Of a DNA stretch of 64,000 nucleotides, positions 9,192 to 22,133 are shown piece after piece. Position numbers and translations under genes: made by a program. The stretch comes from Atrina japonica. Its lineage: Eukaryota > Mollusca > Bivalvia > Pterioida > Pinnidae. The stretch spans positions 4,309,501 to 4,373,500 of the forward strand of contig BROG01000002.1 in the NCBI GenBank assembly GCA_030159075.1, in the 5' to 3' direction. Numbering within the stretch: the first letter of the stretch is position 1; each line of letters starts with the position of its first letter. Under the pieces are notes generated by a model. The model was not told the origin of the DNA. It did not search any database and worked only from the letters and a program-made list of their open reading frames with translations.

Positions 9192-12100
9192 CTAAAATAT
9201 ACAGATTCTATTATTACATTTACCGTAAGCTTCTTTTGGGGTGAAGTTTAAGTGTCTGATTGCAAAAATGATACTGTTGTGCTAACTTGTCGAAATCATA
9301 ATATTAATCTAAACATTTACATATGAAGTATCAAGTTCTATCCGAACTGAATGCTAGTTTTGAAAATGATTGTCAAAATTATTTTTTTGTAAATTTAAAT
9401 TATTTTTATCGTGGTTTGTTATGATATGGGGAAAACCCCACATCTTGCACCCAGGTCTCATCTCAGTTTATATAATATTCTATCCTGACTTTGTTACATG
9501 ACGATGTACTGAATTTCGATTGTGAATTAACAACGAATCTGTTTATGGGGCACTATTAACGTTTATATTATTGAGAGTACTTACCTGCATGGACAGAGCT
9601 TCATGAATATTTCTCGCAGATGCGGATTTTGGAGCTGGTACATAATTCACCTCTTTTAAATCTTGAAGACCTCCGAAATTTCCCAACTTTTCATATTTCC
9701 GCCATTTTGCTCGTCGGTTCTGGAACCATATCTAGATAAAAGACACTTTTTTTATTTATAATTTGCAAATGGTAAGTTAAAAACGAACGATGATCCATAA
9801 ATTTTTTTTGACTTGATTAAACCTCTATTTCTTTTGATAAATATTTGAGCTTTATTTCCTGGAGAACAATTCTCTCCAAGGTTTGACAACATGTTTGTGT
9901 CCTTGACTCGCATCGTAATTCAAATAGGCACGTTGGATTTAGTTGTCCTCAAAATACCGTCAATGCTGAAATGTTGTGTTGGCGGGAATTTGGAACTTGG
10001 TGAGAATTTGTCGTCTGCCAGTAGAGAATGAATTGACTGGTGAATAAGCAGAACATTACGTTTATACTCGATGCAGGTGTTGATCATTTTTGGGAATAGG
10101 CCAAGTCAGAAAATACACTTGCAGCATTACAAAAACGAATGATTCATTACCAATATGTAAGTGTAATACACAAAGAAATATTATAAACATAATACCAAAG
10201 TTATAACGCTCAAGGCGATCGTTTCTGTCAATTAGACGTCATCAGTTGAGCTCTAATTTCAAATGTATGTGTATTTTCTAAAGAGAAAGTGGTATCATAC
10301 AAGGCTAAATAATTAATCTAAAAGTATAGCCGAAATCCGTCTGAGAGTAACCATTATAAAAAGATCTTAGCTTTAGAAAAATTTGGAATTAAAATGGTGT
10401 TATCAGTGCCAAATATTACTTTAGTATAAGATTTTTTCAGCTGGTACCGAAATACCAAATACTAGGTTTAGAGGTAAAAACCCTAAAAGTGGTCGAGTGT
10501 CATTGGAATACGATTATACATTTTATAGATGTTGATAGATAAAAAGATATACCAGACAACTACACACATGTGTAATGTACACTTACGACATGTTATATAC
10601 AAATATATCTTACATCTGACTGCAGTAGCGTGTACAAAAATGTGTTTGTATTTATGCATATCTATATCATATGTGTCTGTGCGCGTGCGTGATACAGACC
10701 TGTACTCTAGCTTCCGGTAATCCGGTTTTCTGTGAAAGTTCTTCTCTTGTATTAATATCGGGATAGTGTGTTATATGAAACACATTTTCAAGTGTTTTCA
10801 GCTGATCAGCTGAAAATGTAGTTCGGAACCTCCTTGGTTTTCTTATCGAATTTGTAGATGATGATGCTGAATATTTATTTTCATTGATGTCACTACACGG
10901 AGTGTTTCTGTCATCTTCTCTAGAAAGGTTACATGATGAATCTCTTTCAAATTCGTCGTCGTTGTCCGTGATATCTGTTGTTTCTGTTTAAAATAAAAAG
11001 CAAATTAAATGTTTTGTGATAATTAAAATTAAGTCAGTCAAACACCAAAGTCAATCCATTGAGAGTTTATAAAATATACAAATCTAAGGTACCCTACCAT
11101 CCATTGTATAAAGGGTCAATATGTGATGCCTGGTAAGGTATTGTATTGATTATACTTTATGATAGATAGTATGTCCCATGTACAGATGAAAGGTTTTCGG
11201 GGTCCAAATATCAAAAGGAGACCAATCATACACATCACAGTTGTCAATTACGTGTCAAAACACTAATCTCCGGATTAATCTCAATGACAGCTGTAAAACA
11301 TGTGTCTTGTAATTGTTTGATGATTCCTCTGCAATATTATGTCAATATCAAATATAAATATTTCAACTAAAGAAAACTAATTCTCCCATATCCACAGAGT
11401 TAACCTTATAGCTAGTACAAAATGATCATTCAAGAATCTTACTCCCGCATTGAGATTCCTTTGTCATACCCTCAAGGTAGGGATAGATTCTATTATTCTA
11501 CGATATTTCAATAAAATTTGCTTTTTTCAGAATTTACCAGTAATGCGATGGAAATATCCTAATTTAACATACTAATTTTTACAAATAGATTCCTTTACAG
11601 TTAACTAAAGCTTACTTGTTCCGAAATGACACGTTTAAAAAATATTAAGCTTACGATGGAATATTTAAACCCAAGTGAACTGGGCGTCGGATTCACCTTA
11701 TTATTGTAAATTATTGTAATTAATTTTGAATCAAAATGATTTAATTTTGGTCCAAAAGTCGGGCACGTGGATTTTATCCGGGTATTATGGTTTCCTCCCG
11801 TAGCAAGGACCCGAGCACGCCAACATTAAGACCACGAGCGACATTAATATAAGTTGACTTGTTTGTTAATCATTGTAAAATAAATAAGTTAAGACCACAA
11901 TAGACCGGTCTAAACAATAGAATTGAGTATTTCATTGATATGTTTAGGGGTGAAAGGGTTATTACATTTCTTGGTTGATGGATTTTGTGCGATATAGATA
12001 ACTATAAAGATTTTCATTAATAATAATTTCTTGATTAGAAAAGATGAATAAATCTAACATCTTGAAGCATTTTGTCATATCTAATTATTCTATTTTTTTA

Positions 12101-15100
12101 TTTGTATCATCATCGTCATTCTCATCATCATTATGGGATAATTTCATGATCATTATCACTATTATTTTTACTATTATTAATATTATTATTTTTATCATTA
12201 TTGTTGTGAAAAGATTATTATTTTTACTATTCGCGATATAGAAATATACATAAGATATAATCACGCCTGGATTGTTCTTCTATAAATCTGAAATATTTTT
12301 TGTTATATTAATCAAAATCCTCTGGTAATTTATAAACTTAAAAACAAATAAACACGACATATGATATACCATAGACAAAAATCATAAGGAATAAACGATT
12401 TCATATTAATGTTATCACAAAATAATACGATCCTTTATAGACATTTTCAGGATACAACACTTAACCGCAAATCCGCCATAAATTTCAATAAGATGTAATT
12501 TCCTACCATATTATTTGCCTTATCGTTTCGTTCAATATTAACAATCATGATGTTGACATCAATTTGTCCTCCATTGTTATAATCTGCTGTTTCGAAAGTT
12601 GTGATTTCTTTAATTTGCAAATTTTCTCTTTAAACGTCACTTATTTCAATAAATATTCACAATGTATTGCTTTCACATAAAAGAAATACTGTACGTTGTC
12701 ATACGATAGGACTCCGTTCATTATGGCCAATGTCAACAAAGGTATCGAGAGTTGCTAGGTCCAGCTAATAAATGGTGAGAGTCAAGCCTTTGATCGGCCA
12801 TACCCACTACCACTAGATGAACGTTTTCTGTCAGTTTTGGAGTGGAGATGAAAGCAATTTGCACGGAATTAGCATCTTTAAATTTAACGGAGTAAAACAT
12901 CAAAGTTTTTCCTGGCACTTATGCAGAAAATAATTGGATACAATCACTTTAATTCTCATATATTCCTTTCGATTAATTTCCAGGTACAAATTTAAAGTGG
13001 ATTTGAATTAGTGTTTAAACCTCAAGATAAAATATAGTACTGTGTCATATGTCCTTATTTTGTAGCAATGAAATGATCAATTTCACATGATATTGTTATG
13101 TTTGAAGTGCTCGAATATTTCACAGGTGACTTGTATTGTATCCAGCATATATCTTCAAGATTGTTGACACAGATGTCATTCGCGTTTTACGATATTTAAG
13201 CAAATCCTCGTAATTTGTACTGTAATTCGATGTACACGTGTTCTCTTGAGCGGACTTTCAAACAACTACCGGTACGCAAAGGTTAATCATGTTTATACAA
13301 TAATCGTCTGGCGAAAATAGTGGGTACAAATATTATATGTCATAATAAACGATAGGGTATCACACAAAGTACTTTTTGAACATGTCGTGAAAATTACCTG
13401 TATAAAGAAGTGTGCATTGCTAGTATTTTATTAAAATTGCACCACACTGTCGTACATAACTGTAAATGACTTGAACAATTGCATATCAATCCTAGTATCA
13501 AGCATAAGCTTAATGAAAGATTAAAGGTGGGCTGCCGGAGATAAAACGGGTGCATTATAAGACTGTAGGTACATCAAATGGCTTAATAATGCTGGGAAAA
13601 GAAGACAAAAAGGAAAACTAACTCTCTCTCTCTCTCTGTCTCTCTCTCTCTCTGTCTCTCTGTCTCTCTCTCTCTCTCTCTCATCCTAGTCGGTCTCTTC
13701 TCTACTCTTGTCTCTCTCACTGAACTCTCGATCGATCTGAAATGTCATTGTACTTTATATGTTGACCGTGAACAGTCATCGTTTTTGTAATGTATTCGTT
13801 AAATTTTTTTGCCGTGATTTCATTTTTTTGTAAATGGCTTAAAATTTTTCTACGAGTTTTAGATTCTAGAATTAACCGAAAGACATTAAAATATGCCAAT
13901 TAATGTTCGGCCTTGCATTTGAATTTATCAGACGAGATATTTTTATTTTCGACACTTAAATACAAGTTCCTCAATAAAATACACTCTGTGTTTAAAAACG
14001 GATTTACAGCAGACCTAGATATAGTTCAATTTGATTTATAATAAGCTGAGTATTCCAGTGTCAACAAAAAGCAAAGAAATGAACTTGAATTTTCGCTGTC
14101 TGGGGTCGATGTTGATTTACAATTTTTGTAAAAATTATAGTCGACGCAGTTGATACAAGTGTATTGGATTTTCGGATAAGCCATTAAACTTGCCTCATTT
14201 CAAAATTTAGTTTTAATATCAAAAGTGCTTTAAGGTCATGATCTTATGCTCGTCGGATTTTAAAATTGACAACAAACAAGAATACTCGGCATTACATTTT
14301 ATAAAGTTACATCGGGTAACAGTTATAAAAAAATGGCACCACGTTGATAATTTCACTAAATGACCTACGATTTTTCTGTGTATAATAAAATAAGATATAT
14401 AATTTTTTAATCGTAACTCTGTAATGTGACCAACATGGAGTAATCATTTATCTGCTAGATGCATTTTTAAATACTTTTTGTTCTTCTAATAGCCAGATAA
14501 CAGAGACATTATAAATATGTCACCTCTCTATAGCGCGCATTAATTATTATATGTTTGCATCTGGTACATCTACAAAAAAATGAAAAACCTTTAGCTATAA
14601 TGCATTTAAAAACTTGTTCAAGTTTGATATATTCGAAACGTATCTCAGCGGCCGACTGGTCAGAGCATCGCGCCTTGAACCATGGAATCTCTAATTTCTG
14701 GTCAGCGCAGGTTCGAGTCCCGCTGGAACCTTAACTGATTTTTGTGAGAAAGTTTGCCAGTTTACTTGCGAAAGACCTGTGATCTGTTCATGGGTACGTT
14801 GAATCCGGGCCCTCTCCTCCACCATTAAAAACTGGCAGCCACAATATAACTGAAATTGTCGTGTGTGTGCCGTACAGCAGTATTCAAAATCAAATAAAAA
14901 AATTATAATTGCGGACGCGCGAAAACACTTACAGATATGACACAAGGTTACACCAGACGACATTTTCCATTTACATTGTATATAGCGCGTGAAATTTCCA
15001 GTTAAAAATCTGCATGCGAGACACCACTTATACGGTTTTTCTATTTATTTAATGGAATTTGTCCAACCACATACTGTCAACTTATATTGCAATAAGTCGA

Positions 15101-17505
15101 ATTATTTTATGACCGATTCAACACACGGTATTTCTATATATTAATTATATCAATGATCGAACACTCCTTTACATTTTTCCAGATTTGCAATATAATGACT
15201 TGATATAGTCCCAGTTACTGAGGTAACGCATCAAAAGAGGGTTAAAGATAAATTGGTTAAAATGTATTTGACCTACAGATATATAATCCGAAAACATAAA
15301 TGGTCTTTCGAATCATGGTTACTTCAATAAAATTCAACATTAGTCGTATTACATTTCGTGATATCTAAAGTTTAAAGGATTATATTGACCCGTAATATCA
15401 AATACCTTTCACACTCATAGTTATATTTATAACAACACTCAGCATTAGATGAGAGGCGGAAATGGTAATAAATGCTGTAAAATATTTTTCCTACGTCTCA
15501 GTGTAGACTTTTCTTATGTAATTGTAGTTAATTTTGACATCTATAACTTTGATAAATAAACATTTCATTTCAACATTAGATATGCCATATACAAGTAATA
15601 TATCGAGAGTCTAAGTATTGATGAAACAGTCTTTCAATGCAGATAGATGTATAAATGACATGTTTTAAAAAGTAGGCGTGAAACGGGAAGAATGCTTAAT
15701 GCCATATTTTACATTTAGATTATAAATTCACCGTGATGGCATGATTATCAAATTAACCTTTATATACTCAATATTTGAGACTCTTTTGGCATCAGCATTC
15801 AGATTTGGCTATGCATTTAGATTTATCATTTGATCTTGTATTATACCACTTCCCCTTTATGAAATCTATTTAGAATTAGAGCTCAACTGATGAAGTCTAA
15901 TTGACAGAAACGATCGTCTTGAGCATTATAACTTTGGTACTATGTTTATAATATATATATATAATACCAATCATAAAAACAATACAGTCATTCGTACATC
16001 ATTAAAAATATATTTCATATTTTTTAAAACGTCACTAAATAAGGTCAAACTTTCATTTTCGTGTTTAAAATTGTTAAAATTTACATGACGAGTTCAGTAC
16101 AAATACTTCCACTTAGTAACAGCAAACATTCTTTTTTAAATTCGGTAAAACTGTATATGAAATTATATAGTTTATACATGTGTAAGAAATTAACAAATCG
16201 TTTCAAGTGCTTTAGTTCTTTCTCATTTTTGTATCTTTATTGGGGGTGAAATATAAAAACATTTAAAAAAACGAATGACATATTTTGATGGTAAAAGTAA
16301 CAAATATAATTTTATAAAATAATGTGACAAAGCACCTATTAAGAGCCAATTTAAAACTGTTTGTCACGTGACGTAGTGTCGAAAGATTATCTACTATTTG
16401 CTATGAAACTGAATGTGTACACTTTTAATTATATGAAAGTTATCAACGTGAGGTACTAGTATAAAAATTTCAGATACCAAAGTATAAATCAATAGGATGT
16501 CCAGGACATAGATACAAATTATGTGAGACAAATTTGGCCGTGGCCTCTTCCCGGGTATATTGCAACCGGGTTACCACATTCATTATTAACCCTCAAAACC
16601 CTACATTTCATAATAGACTGATGTAACATAAGAAAAGATCATACCATCTAGATATTTAAGGTTGAAAGGTTTAAAACCTGTCCGTTACCATACGATTAGT
16701 ATACACCTAATGCGAATACAAAAGTTATAGATTTGTAATAACAATATGGGCCAAAACAAATGCACAAAGCATTTCTATCAATTCGACCTCATCAGTTGAG
16801 CTCCAATTTAAAGTATACGGATAGTTCCGAAACAAAAAGTGGTATCATACAAGGCAACAAAAAACAAACCTTAAAGTATTCCTAAATCCGTCTAAGCGTA
16901 ACCACTGTAAAAAGATGACTATCTTTGTTTTGTGATGTTTCGAATTAAAATATGCTATCCATTCGAAATACCATTTTGGTAAAAATAATCAGAGGGTACC
17001 GGAATACCCGGTACTGGGTCTATGCATACCCTCCGGTGACTCCGACGGTCCAACAGCAGTGACAACGACCCAGTGGTTGTTAATAAAATACACATAATAC
17101 CAAAGTTATAGTTTTCTAATACAAAACGAAAAGAAAAGAAAATACGGTCCATCTCTGCAAATTAACTTTATGTTAATGTAGGGAAAATCTACTGAATATG
17201 TCTTAAATGATTTCTGTTTTACACCAAAACATAAAAAATACTGCGATAATAAATATAAAATCCTTACAAGTAGTACCAAGTTTAAATTAAATGAATTCGA
17301 ACTTCTATAACCATCAAATGCGAGTACAAAATTAAAATTATTAACTTTAATTTTTACCTTTCAAATCAGATTGACATGATGAGATGGAATTTTCATCATT
17401 TTCTTGGCTTCCTGAACAATCCGTGATTTCAACAGCAGCTGATTTTTGTAAAATGGCATCAATTGAATGCTTTGTTATCATTTTTGGTACAGATGTGCAC
17501 GACAT
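8922..17505 (-). CDS. ISX: PRD-class homeobox transcription factor, ISX-like (four exons, complete)
   Basis: Exons in transcript order are 17505-17358, 10983-10700, 9731-9585 and 9191-8922, with intron phases 1, 0 and 0 and canonical GT/AG edges. They encode 282 residues. Residues 12-19 (KHSIDAIL) are an octapeptide/eh1-like repression motif. Residues 99-158 are the homeodomain, with [31 protein letters not shown] and [12 protein letters not shown] (Gln at position 50). The intron between homeodomain positions 46 and 47 is usual for this class. Residues 260-271 ([12 protein letters not shown]) form an OAR motif near the C-terminus. The helix-3 border [12 protein letters not shown] and the FH.THYPD segment fit ISX best from memory. 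Other PRD families such as Rax, Drgx and Vsx fit less well. The product should be a nuclear DNA-binding regulator; its targets cannot be read here. A 5' untranslated exon may lie further right, since a possible acceptor (tgttgacag) stands just before the ATG. Confidence 0.92.
9585..9731 (-). CDS. ISX: ISX-like exon 3: recognition helix and C-terminal flank
   Basis: The 49 codons start directly with [12 protein letters not shown], which includes Gln50, Asn51 and Arg53, and then [12 protein letters not shown]. The donor is GTAAGT. The acceptor is ttatctag, and both junctions are phase 0. Confidence 0.95.
10187..10480 (-). repeat. family Q interspersed repeat
   Basis: On the - strand it reads ggtaccagctg, then the block gctcaactgatgacgtctaa and ttgacagaaacgat, ending in ataactttggtattatgttt. 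It lies in intron 2 of the ISX-like gene. At least ten related blocks occur in the window. Confidence 0.75.
10700..10983 (-). CDS. ISX: ISX-like exon 2: acidic linker and homeodomain positions 1-46
   Basis: The acceptor is tttaaacag. The exon completes codon 50 and encodes residues 50-144: an Asp/Glu/Ser-rich linker, then homeodomain helices 1 and 2. It ends in LPEARVQ at the GTCTGT donor, between homeodomain positions 46 and 47. Confidence 0.95.
13622..13682. repeat. imperfect (CT)n microsatellite
   Basis: About 60 bp of CT with a few CTGT interruptions, in intron 1 of the ISX-like gene. Confidence 0.95.
14648..14903 (+). mobile_element. SINE family 2 (tRNA-derived)
   Basis: The tRNA-like head has an A-box-like stretch (gactggtcagagcatcgcg) and a B box (aggttcgagtcccgctgg). 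The body contains ttgccagtttacttgcgaa and ctctcctccaccattaa, and the tail is a diverged gtgtgtgccgtacagcag run with A-rich sequence. It lies opposite to the ISX-like gene. The tRNA-like part cannot fold as a full tRNA and is not called as one. Confidence 0.85.
15790..15955 (+). repeat. family Q interspersed repeat, 3' part
   Basis: Contains gagctcaactgatgaagtct, aattgacagaaacgatcgtc and ataactttggtactatg, in that order, ending in a short (TA)n. Confidence 0.8.
16461..16520 (-). mobile_element. very short 3' fragment of retroelement family R
   Basis: Only about 60 bp remain, starting exactly at the shared 3' terminus (aaatttcagataccaaag on the + strand). A fragment this short with the 3' end intact fits extreme 5' truncation. 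Confidence 0.75.
16725..17115 (-). repeat. family Q interspersed repeat, near full-length
   Basis: On the - strand it runs from ataactttggtattatgtgt through ccactgggtcgttgtcact, gagggtatgcat, ttacgcttagacggattt and the ctcaactgatgaggtc block to a second ttataacttttgtatt. This order defines the roughly 380-bp unit. Confidence 0.75.
17358..17505 (-). CDS. ISX: ISX-like exon 1: start codon and octapeptide
   Basis: The ATG at 17505-17503 opens [20 protein letters not shown], so the octapeptide core HSIDAIL lies at residues 13-19, as in other PRD-class proteins. The exon ends at 17358 with a GTAAAA donor after one base of codon 50. An acidic Ser-rich stretch follows the motif. Confidence 0.85.
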
Positions 17506-18717
17506 GGATCCTGTCAACACAAGTCTCTATAATTGCCAGACAGGATACACAGAACCCGGATAATTCATGAATACAATGTGGTATTGAAATCTGTTTTCAA
17601 TTTATGGAGTTCAGCAATGCATTGTTTGCACATGATAATGTTTAAAGCCATAAATATCTGTTCCTTCAAAGTCACTATAGCGGATTAAGTATAGTATTGG
17701 TTGATAGTATACCAAGGTGTGATTTTGGGGAGGAGCGCATCTGACAACTGATTAGGTCAATTTGATGAGTGTTTTAATATTTTACTTACTATTTATCGAG
17801 TATAGGTGATATTCTTTACTTTATTTAATTGTATTTGCAAATTCATTTCAGTTGAAAGTTACAATTATCGTTGAACTAAAAGCACTTAACGAATGAATCG
17901 ATCTATTATTTGCATCATCAAACCTCTGAATTCTGAAAGAGAGAGAGAGGCAATGTTTATTTTAATGGAATATATTCGAAGCATTATCAAAAGAATACAA
18001 AAGCAAAAATTCAAAAATGGGTGACATTAGCAGCCCTGACAATGATAAAGGCGTTTGTTATGTTATATATAAAATCCACCATATTATGCCACAAATTCCT
18101 CAAACCATTACACAGATTTTTTTTATTCATGCAGTAATTTTCAATTAGAAATTGATTATTTTGTAGTACGCATGCCGCGCATGCATTGTATCATTCGGTT
18201 ATTCAAATATGCATGGCCAAGATAACAAATTGATGAAATGGAAAATCATATAGGTAAAAATGTAACTTGACATTTGTATTTTCAATTGCATTTGGTTTTT
18301 TCGGACGCAAAAATTTAATTTAATGTTTGATAACAATTTATATTTTTATTTATACATTTATTTATTATTTTCCATGTAATCAAATCATTATTTATTCAAT
18401 CATTATTCATTTATTTATTCACTTATTTAATTCATTTATTCTTTCAGTTTATCCTCATATGCATTACGTTTTACTATTCTCATCATTTGTGAAATATTTT
18501 GTTCACGAATATACAGATTGACTGATCGTAAAATATTATAAGCATTCCATTACTTTTGTATATCTTGACGCAGAAGTTGATCCTGTCCGCCAAACATTAT
18601 TAGCATTGAAATTCAATTAAATTATGTTTTAAAAATACAAAAAATTTTCTCTGAAATTTTGTCAATAATTTCAATTAGAGTTTCGATCATATCAAGTTAA
18701 AATACTGTCTCAGGTAT
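17506..18717. other. sequence upstream of the ISX-like gene, no feature recognised
   Basis: This is the presumed promoter side of the homeobox gene. I see AT-rich DNA and a degenerate ttcattattta-type stretch at 18330-18450, but no clear TATA/initiator arrangement, exon or repeat family. Confidence 0.5.
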
Positions 18718-18871
18718 TCAGGGGACCCATTTACGAAAGGTCGTAAATCCTAAATCCTATGTCTTAGTCCTAATTGTCATGGAACTGACCAATCAGCGAT
18801 GCGTTGTGATGGTAATTAGGACTAAAAGTTAGTATTTAGGACATTCGAACTTTCGTAAAACGGACCCCAGA
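18718..18871. mobile_element. foldback MITE, about 150 bp
   Basis: The left arm (ggggacccatttacgaaagg, then tagtcctaattgtcat) is matched by the reversed right arm (ggggtccgttttacgaaag, then tagtcctaattaccat). The arms cover most of the length, with a short centre. No coding capacity. Confidence 0.8.
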
Positions 18872-19068
18872 AATTTATGATCCATAATATTAATATAAAA
18901 CATCAAATTCGAACGTTTGATTAATATATAAGAAATAGCATATACTACATCCACAGCCATGACTCCTACTACTAGGGTGAGTGATACTTCTATTGCTATC
19001 ATTCAGTCCTGTTATGTTATAATGCAATTATTACTACAGTTGCAATAAAAACAGTAGCAGTAGAAGGT

Positions 19069-19070
<2 letters not shown>

Positions 19071-19133
<63 letters not shown>

Positions 19134-19151
19134 TGTTGTTGTTGTTGTTGT
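19071..19151. repeat. compound (AGT)n-(TTG)n microsatellite
   Basis: AGT repeats from 19071 to 19132 pass directly into TTG repeats to 19151. Confidence 0.95.
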
Positions 19152-19809
19152 GTCTGCAATATAAGCTGAGGGCAACAAGTTACGTTTGATCTTTTTTAGT
19201 TAACGTTTATTTTATCATACCGTATGAGAAAGCGCGAATTCGAGCTCCTTTCTACTCTATATCTCTGTAGTAATTTTATTGCAAAGTGAATCAATTATAT
19301 TTGTCAGATATATTTTATTGAAATTTTATTATGCACAATACTATTTTTCATTCCTTGGATTCTAATTCAATTTACATACAAAGGTAAATGCCTGAAGCCT
19401 TTATGTTATGACAAAATGTTATATCGGGTGATATATAAACAATATAAAAGTTTAAATTGGCCAATAATTTCTCAAATATATACTTATTAAACGCATTCAA
19501 AAGCTGGACAGAAATAGGTACACACCTATTGAAGCTTTCAATATAGATAATAAATTATGCTCAGATATATTTGTTTAACATATTCAGACCATTAAATTGC
19601 CTTTATCATAGATAAGTATTGAAATAACGCACAAATTACGGTTAAATTACCACATACTGAAGTGCGTATTGGTCCTTGAAGAGCTGGAACAACTGAGGTA
19701 GGAGATATACTCCGATATGAAACAAGGGGTAAATATGACATATATATTGATCTACTTTAACATATGTAAAAGTGAATACACATGATTCAAATATGATTGA
19801 AGGGGGTAT

Positions 19810-20022
19810 CCGCGGCCGAGTGTTTAGACATTGCACTTTAAAATTTAAAAGTGTTTCGAGTCAACGCAGGTTCGAGCCCACTCACAAGTTTGCGAGTTTA
19901 CTTGCGAAAAAAAAGTTTGTTGTCTATCCCAAGGTATATTGTAACAGAATTCTGTCCTCCACCATTAGCCAACATAAAACTGAAAATTGCTGAGTGTGGT
20001 GTAAAACAAAACAACAAACAAA
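19810..20022 (+). mobile_element. SINE family 2 (tRNA-derived)
   Basis: Head gcggccgagtgtttagacat and B box aggttcgagccc, body tttgcgagtttacttgcga and ctgtcctccaccattagcc, tail tgagtgtggtgtaaaacaaa. The head is more diverged than in the 31474 copy. Confidence 0.85.
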
Positions 20023-20164
20023 TGATAGGACAATGTTACTGGACATATTTAATATGTAAACCTTGCATAAATTAATTGACGCCAAGAAATGTCCATAGCT
20101 CTTTTAACATATTTTCTTCATGCTAAACTAATATTTCCCATTATTTCCCATTTTGTCGGGTTTT

Positions 20165-20199
<35 letters not shown>

Positions 20200-20203
20200 T
20201 TTT
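20165..20203. repeat. (TTTA)n microsatellite
   Basis: About ten units of TTTA, uninterrupted. Confidence 0.95.
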
Positions 20204-21664
20204 GGATACAATTTGGAAAGTGGATTTATTTTTTCAAATGAATAATAACAAATGAAATAATCGATGTTAATCAATTGTTGACATAATTATTATTAAATGT
20301 GTAATAGTGGTACAAGTTCAATATGATACATGTAGATATACCTGTGCTATATACATCCTCAACGTGTTTAATCACTTTTGTAAAAAAAAATAGAAGACAT
20401 TGGAATTCTGTTTGAATGAAGATGGATTTTTGACTCGTTGGAAAATTACAGATGTACCTACATTATTCTATATACTTGAGAGTTCCTCTCTCTATATATA
20501 TATACGTAACTACATGCAGTAGTCAAGTCGGAATTTTGAGAGAATGTACTGATTGTCCCTTCGACATACAATTATCGTAAGGTGTGAGTGTCGCGAGAAT
20601 TACAGCTGAAACCACATTGCAAGGACAACTGCCAAAGCTGAGATCAATATTTGTAACAGTTCATCTAGATGTGGTAACGCCTTCGATACATGGCAATGTG
20701 TCGTCGAGATGTAGAAGGTCAGTGAAATGTCAAAAAATAATTTTTTTTGTATACTGTATAACTTTCTTTTAAAGATCTGACGTTACTTTTATTTTAACCC
20801 CAAATCTGCGTATATCAAAACCTACGATCGTGTCAGAAGAGATATAAAAGTAGAACCCGTGGAGTAAAACACCTACACATTTCTCAAAATATGTTGCAAT
20901 TTCTGACATTTAGAATGTAAATTATGAAAATTGCAAATGTCAGTAAAACCGGTAATGGGTATAATTGAAGCAAACAGAGAAAATTATGTCACAATATTTC
21001 ACCTGTATTTCCACTTTCCTTGAGAGGTACGCACCTAACAAAAGAATGAAACGATTAACTCATACTCTTGGATAATAATGATTACATTCATTATGTTAAC
21101 GAGGCATCTTTCCTCTAATTCGATTCTGGAATTCTGTAATTATAAAATACTGTGTACATATCTGAATTCGTTTTAGCTTATGATATAATTTTTTCATGAG
21201 AGCAATAATTGACAGAAACTAATTTATTGTGCAATAAAATCACAAAGGTTATATTGATAAATAACAGGATTATTATTTGCACTCACATTGGCTAATTACT
21301 TTATATTGCCAAAGCTTTGGGAAAAATTCATTCTTTAACACATTTTCTGACACTTTTGTACATTGACATCTCCATGTTACGGGTATTAATCATTTTTATG
21401 ATATTTATATTTTGCAGGTGGATATTTTAGGCGGGACGAAAACAAAACAAAACATTGAACATTTCCATAAACGTTAGTTCTGTTGTAAATTCAACATCAA
21501 AATAATGTAATCTGCAGTAAATAAAATAAATACAGCAAAAAGATTAAAAAATAAATATATAAATATAACATATTAAGAATGAACAAAAACATGATTATTT
21601 ATATAATTATGCTAAATATTGTCTTCCGTCATTCAGAAATAACAGAACAACAACAACGACAGCA
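20204..21664. other. gene-free AT-rich stretch
   Basis: I see no exon, SINE or foldback here. The longest open frames are about 60 codons and have no recognisable content. Confidence 0.5.

Positions 21665-21721
<57 letters not shown>
21665..21721. repeat. (AAT)n microsatellite
   Basis: Nineteen or so uninterrupted AAT units. Confidence 0.95.
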
Positions 21722-21722
<1 letters not shown>

Positions 21723-21783
21723 TTGTTTCAGTAATGAAATGGATAACATTTCGGAACATTGCGTTTTAATTTTCGTGATTAAT

Positions 21784-22133
21784 TTAAAGGGGCATTAGCT
21801 GTGTTTACCGTAAAAATTATTTTGATTTTTTCTAAATTTATTACTTATACTTGATGTAATAAGAGCTACAACACAGACATACAAATTTTTATATTCCTAT
21901 ACATTTTGTGAAAATAAGGTCAAATCCAATGTGGTATTCAGATACAAATAGTAAGATTGAATAAATCAATTACATTTGAATAATTGCCAAACTGGGTTTA
22001 TCAAGCAAAATTCACAAAATATATAGGAATTTAAGAATTTTTATTGCTGTGTATATCGCTTTTTTTTGTTAATAATCTAAGTTGTAAAACAGAAAGAAAT
22101 TTATTGAAAAAAACACAGGTAATATCCCTTTAA
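21784..22133. mobile_element. 350-bp TTAA-flanked palindromic MITE
   Basis: TTAA lies at 21784-21787 and 22130-22133. The ends are inverted: aaggggcattagctgtgttt on the left, and aagggatattacctgtgttt from the right read in reverse. Inner blocks are also inverted: atacattttgtgaaaataag, and the reverse of cacaaaatatataggaat. It belongs to the same family as the outer element at 3384-6068 and is a complete short copy. Confidence 0.85.

Larger units (their letters stand above)
10984..17357 (-). other. first intron of the ISX-like gene (6.4 kb)
   Basis: It is AT-rich with no further exon that I can support. It holds a degenerate tat/cat-rich stretch (12040-12240), a (CT)n array (13622-13682), a SINE 2 copy (14648-14903), family Q repeats (15790-15955 and 16725-17115) and a short family R fragment (16461-16520). 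The longest open frame, about 90 codons at 14691-14963, overlies the SINE. A repeat-like stretch near 11760-11830 (tccgggtattatggtttcct) could not be assigned. Confidence 0.7.

Noticed and set aside
14648..14760. tRNA gene suggested by a B box (ggttcgagtcccgctgg)
   Set aside because: The same head is followed by the same body and tail at several loci (19810, 31474, 42084, 51301), so these are SINEs, not tRNA genes.
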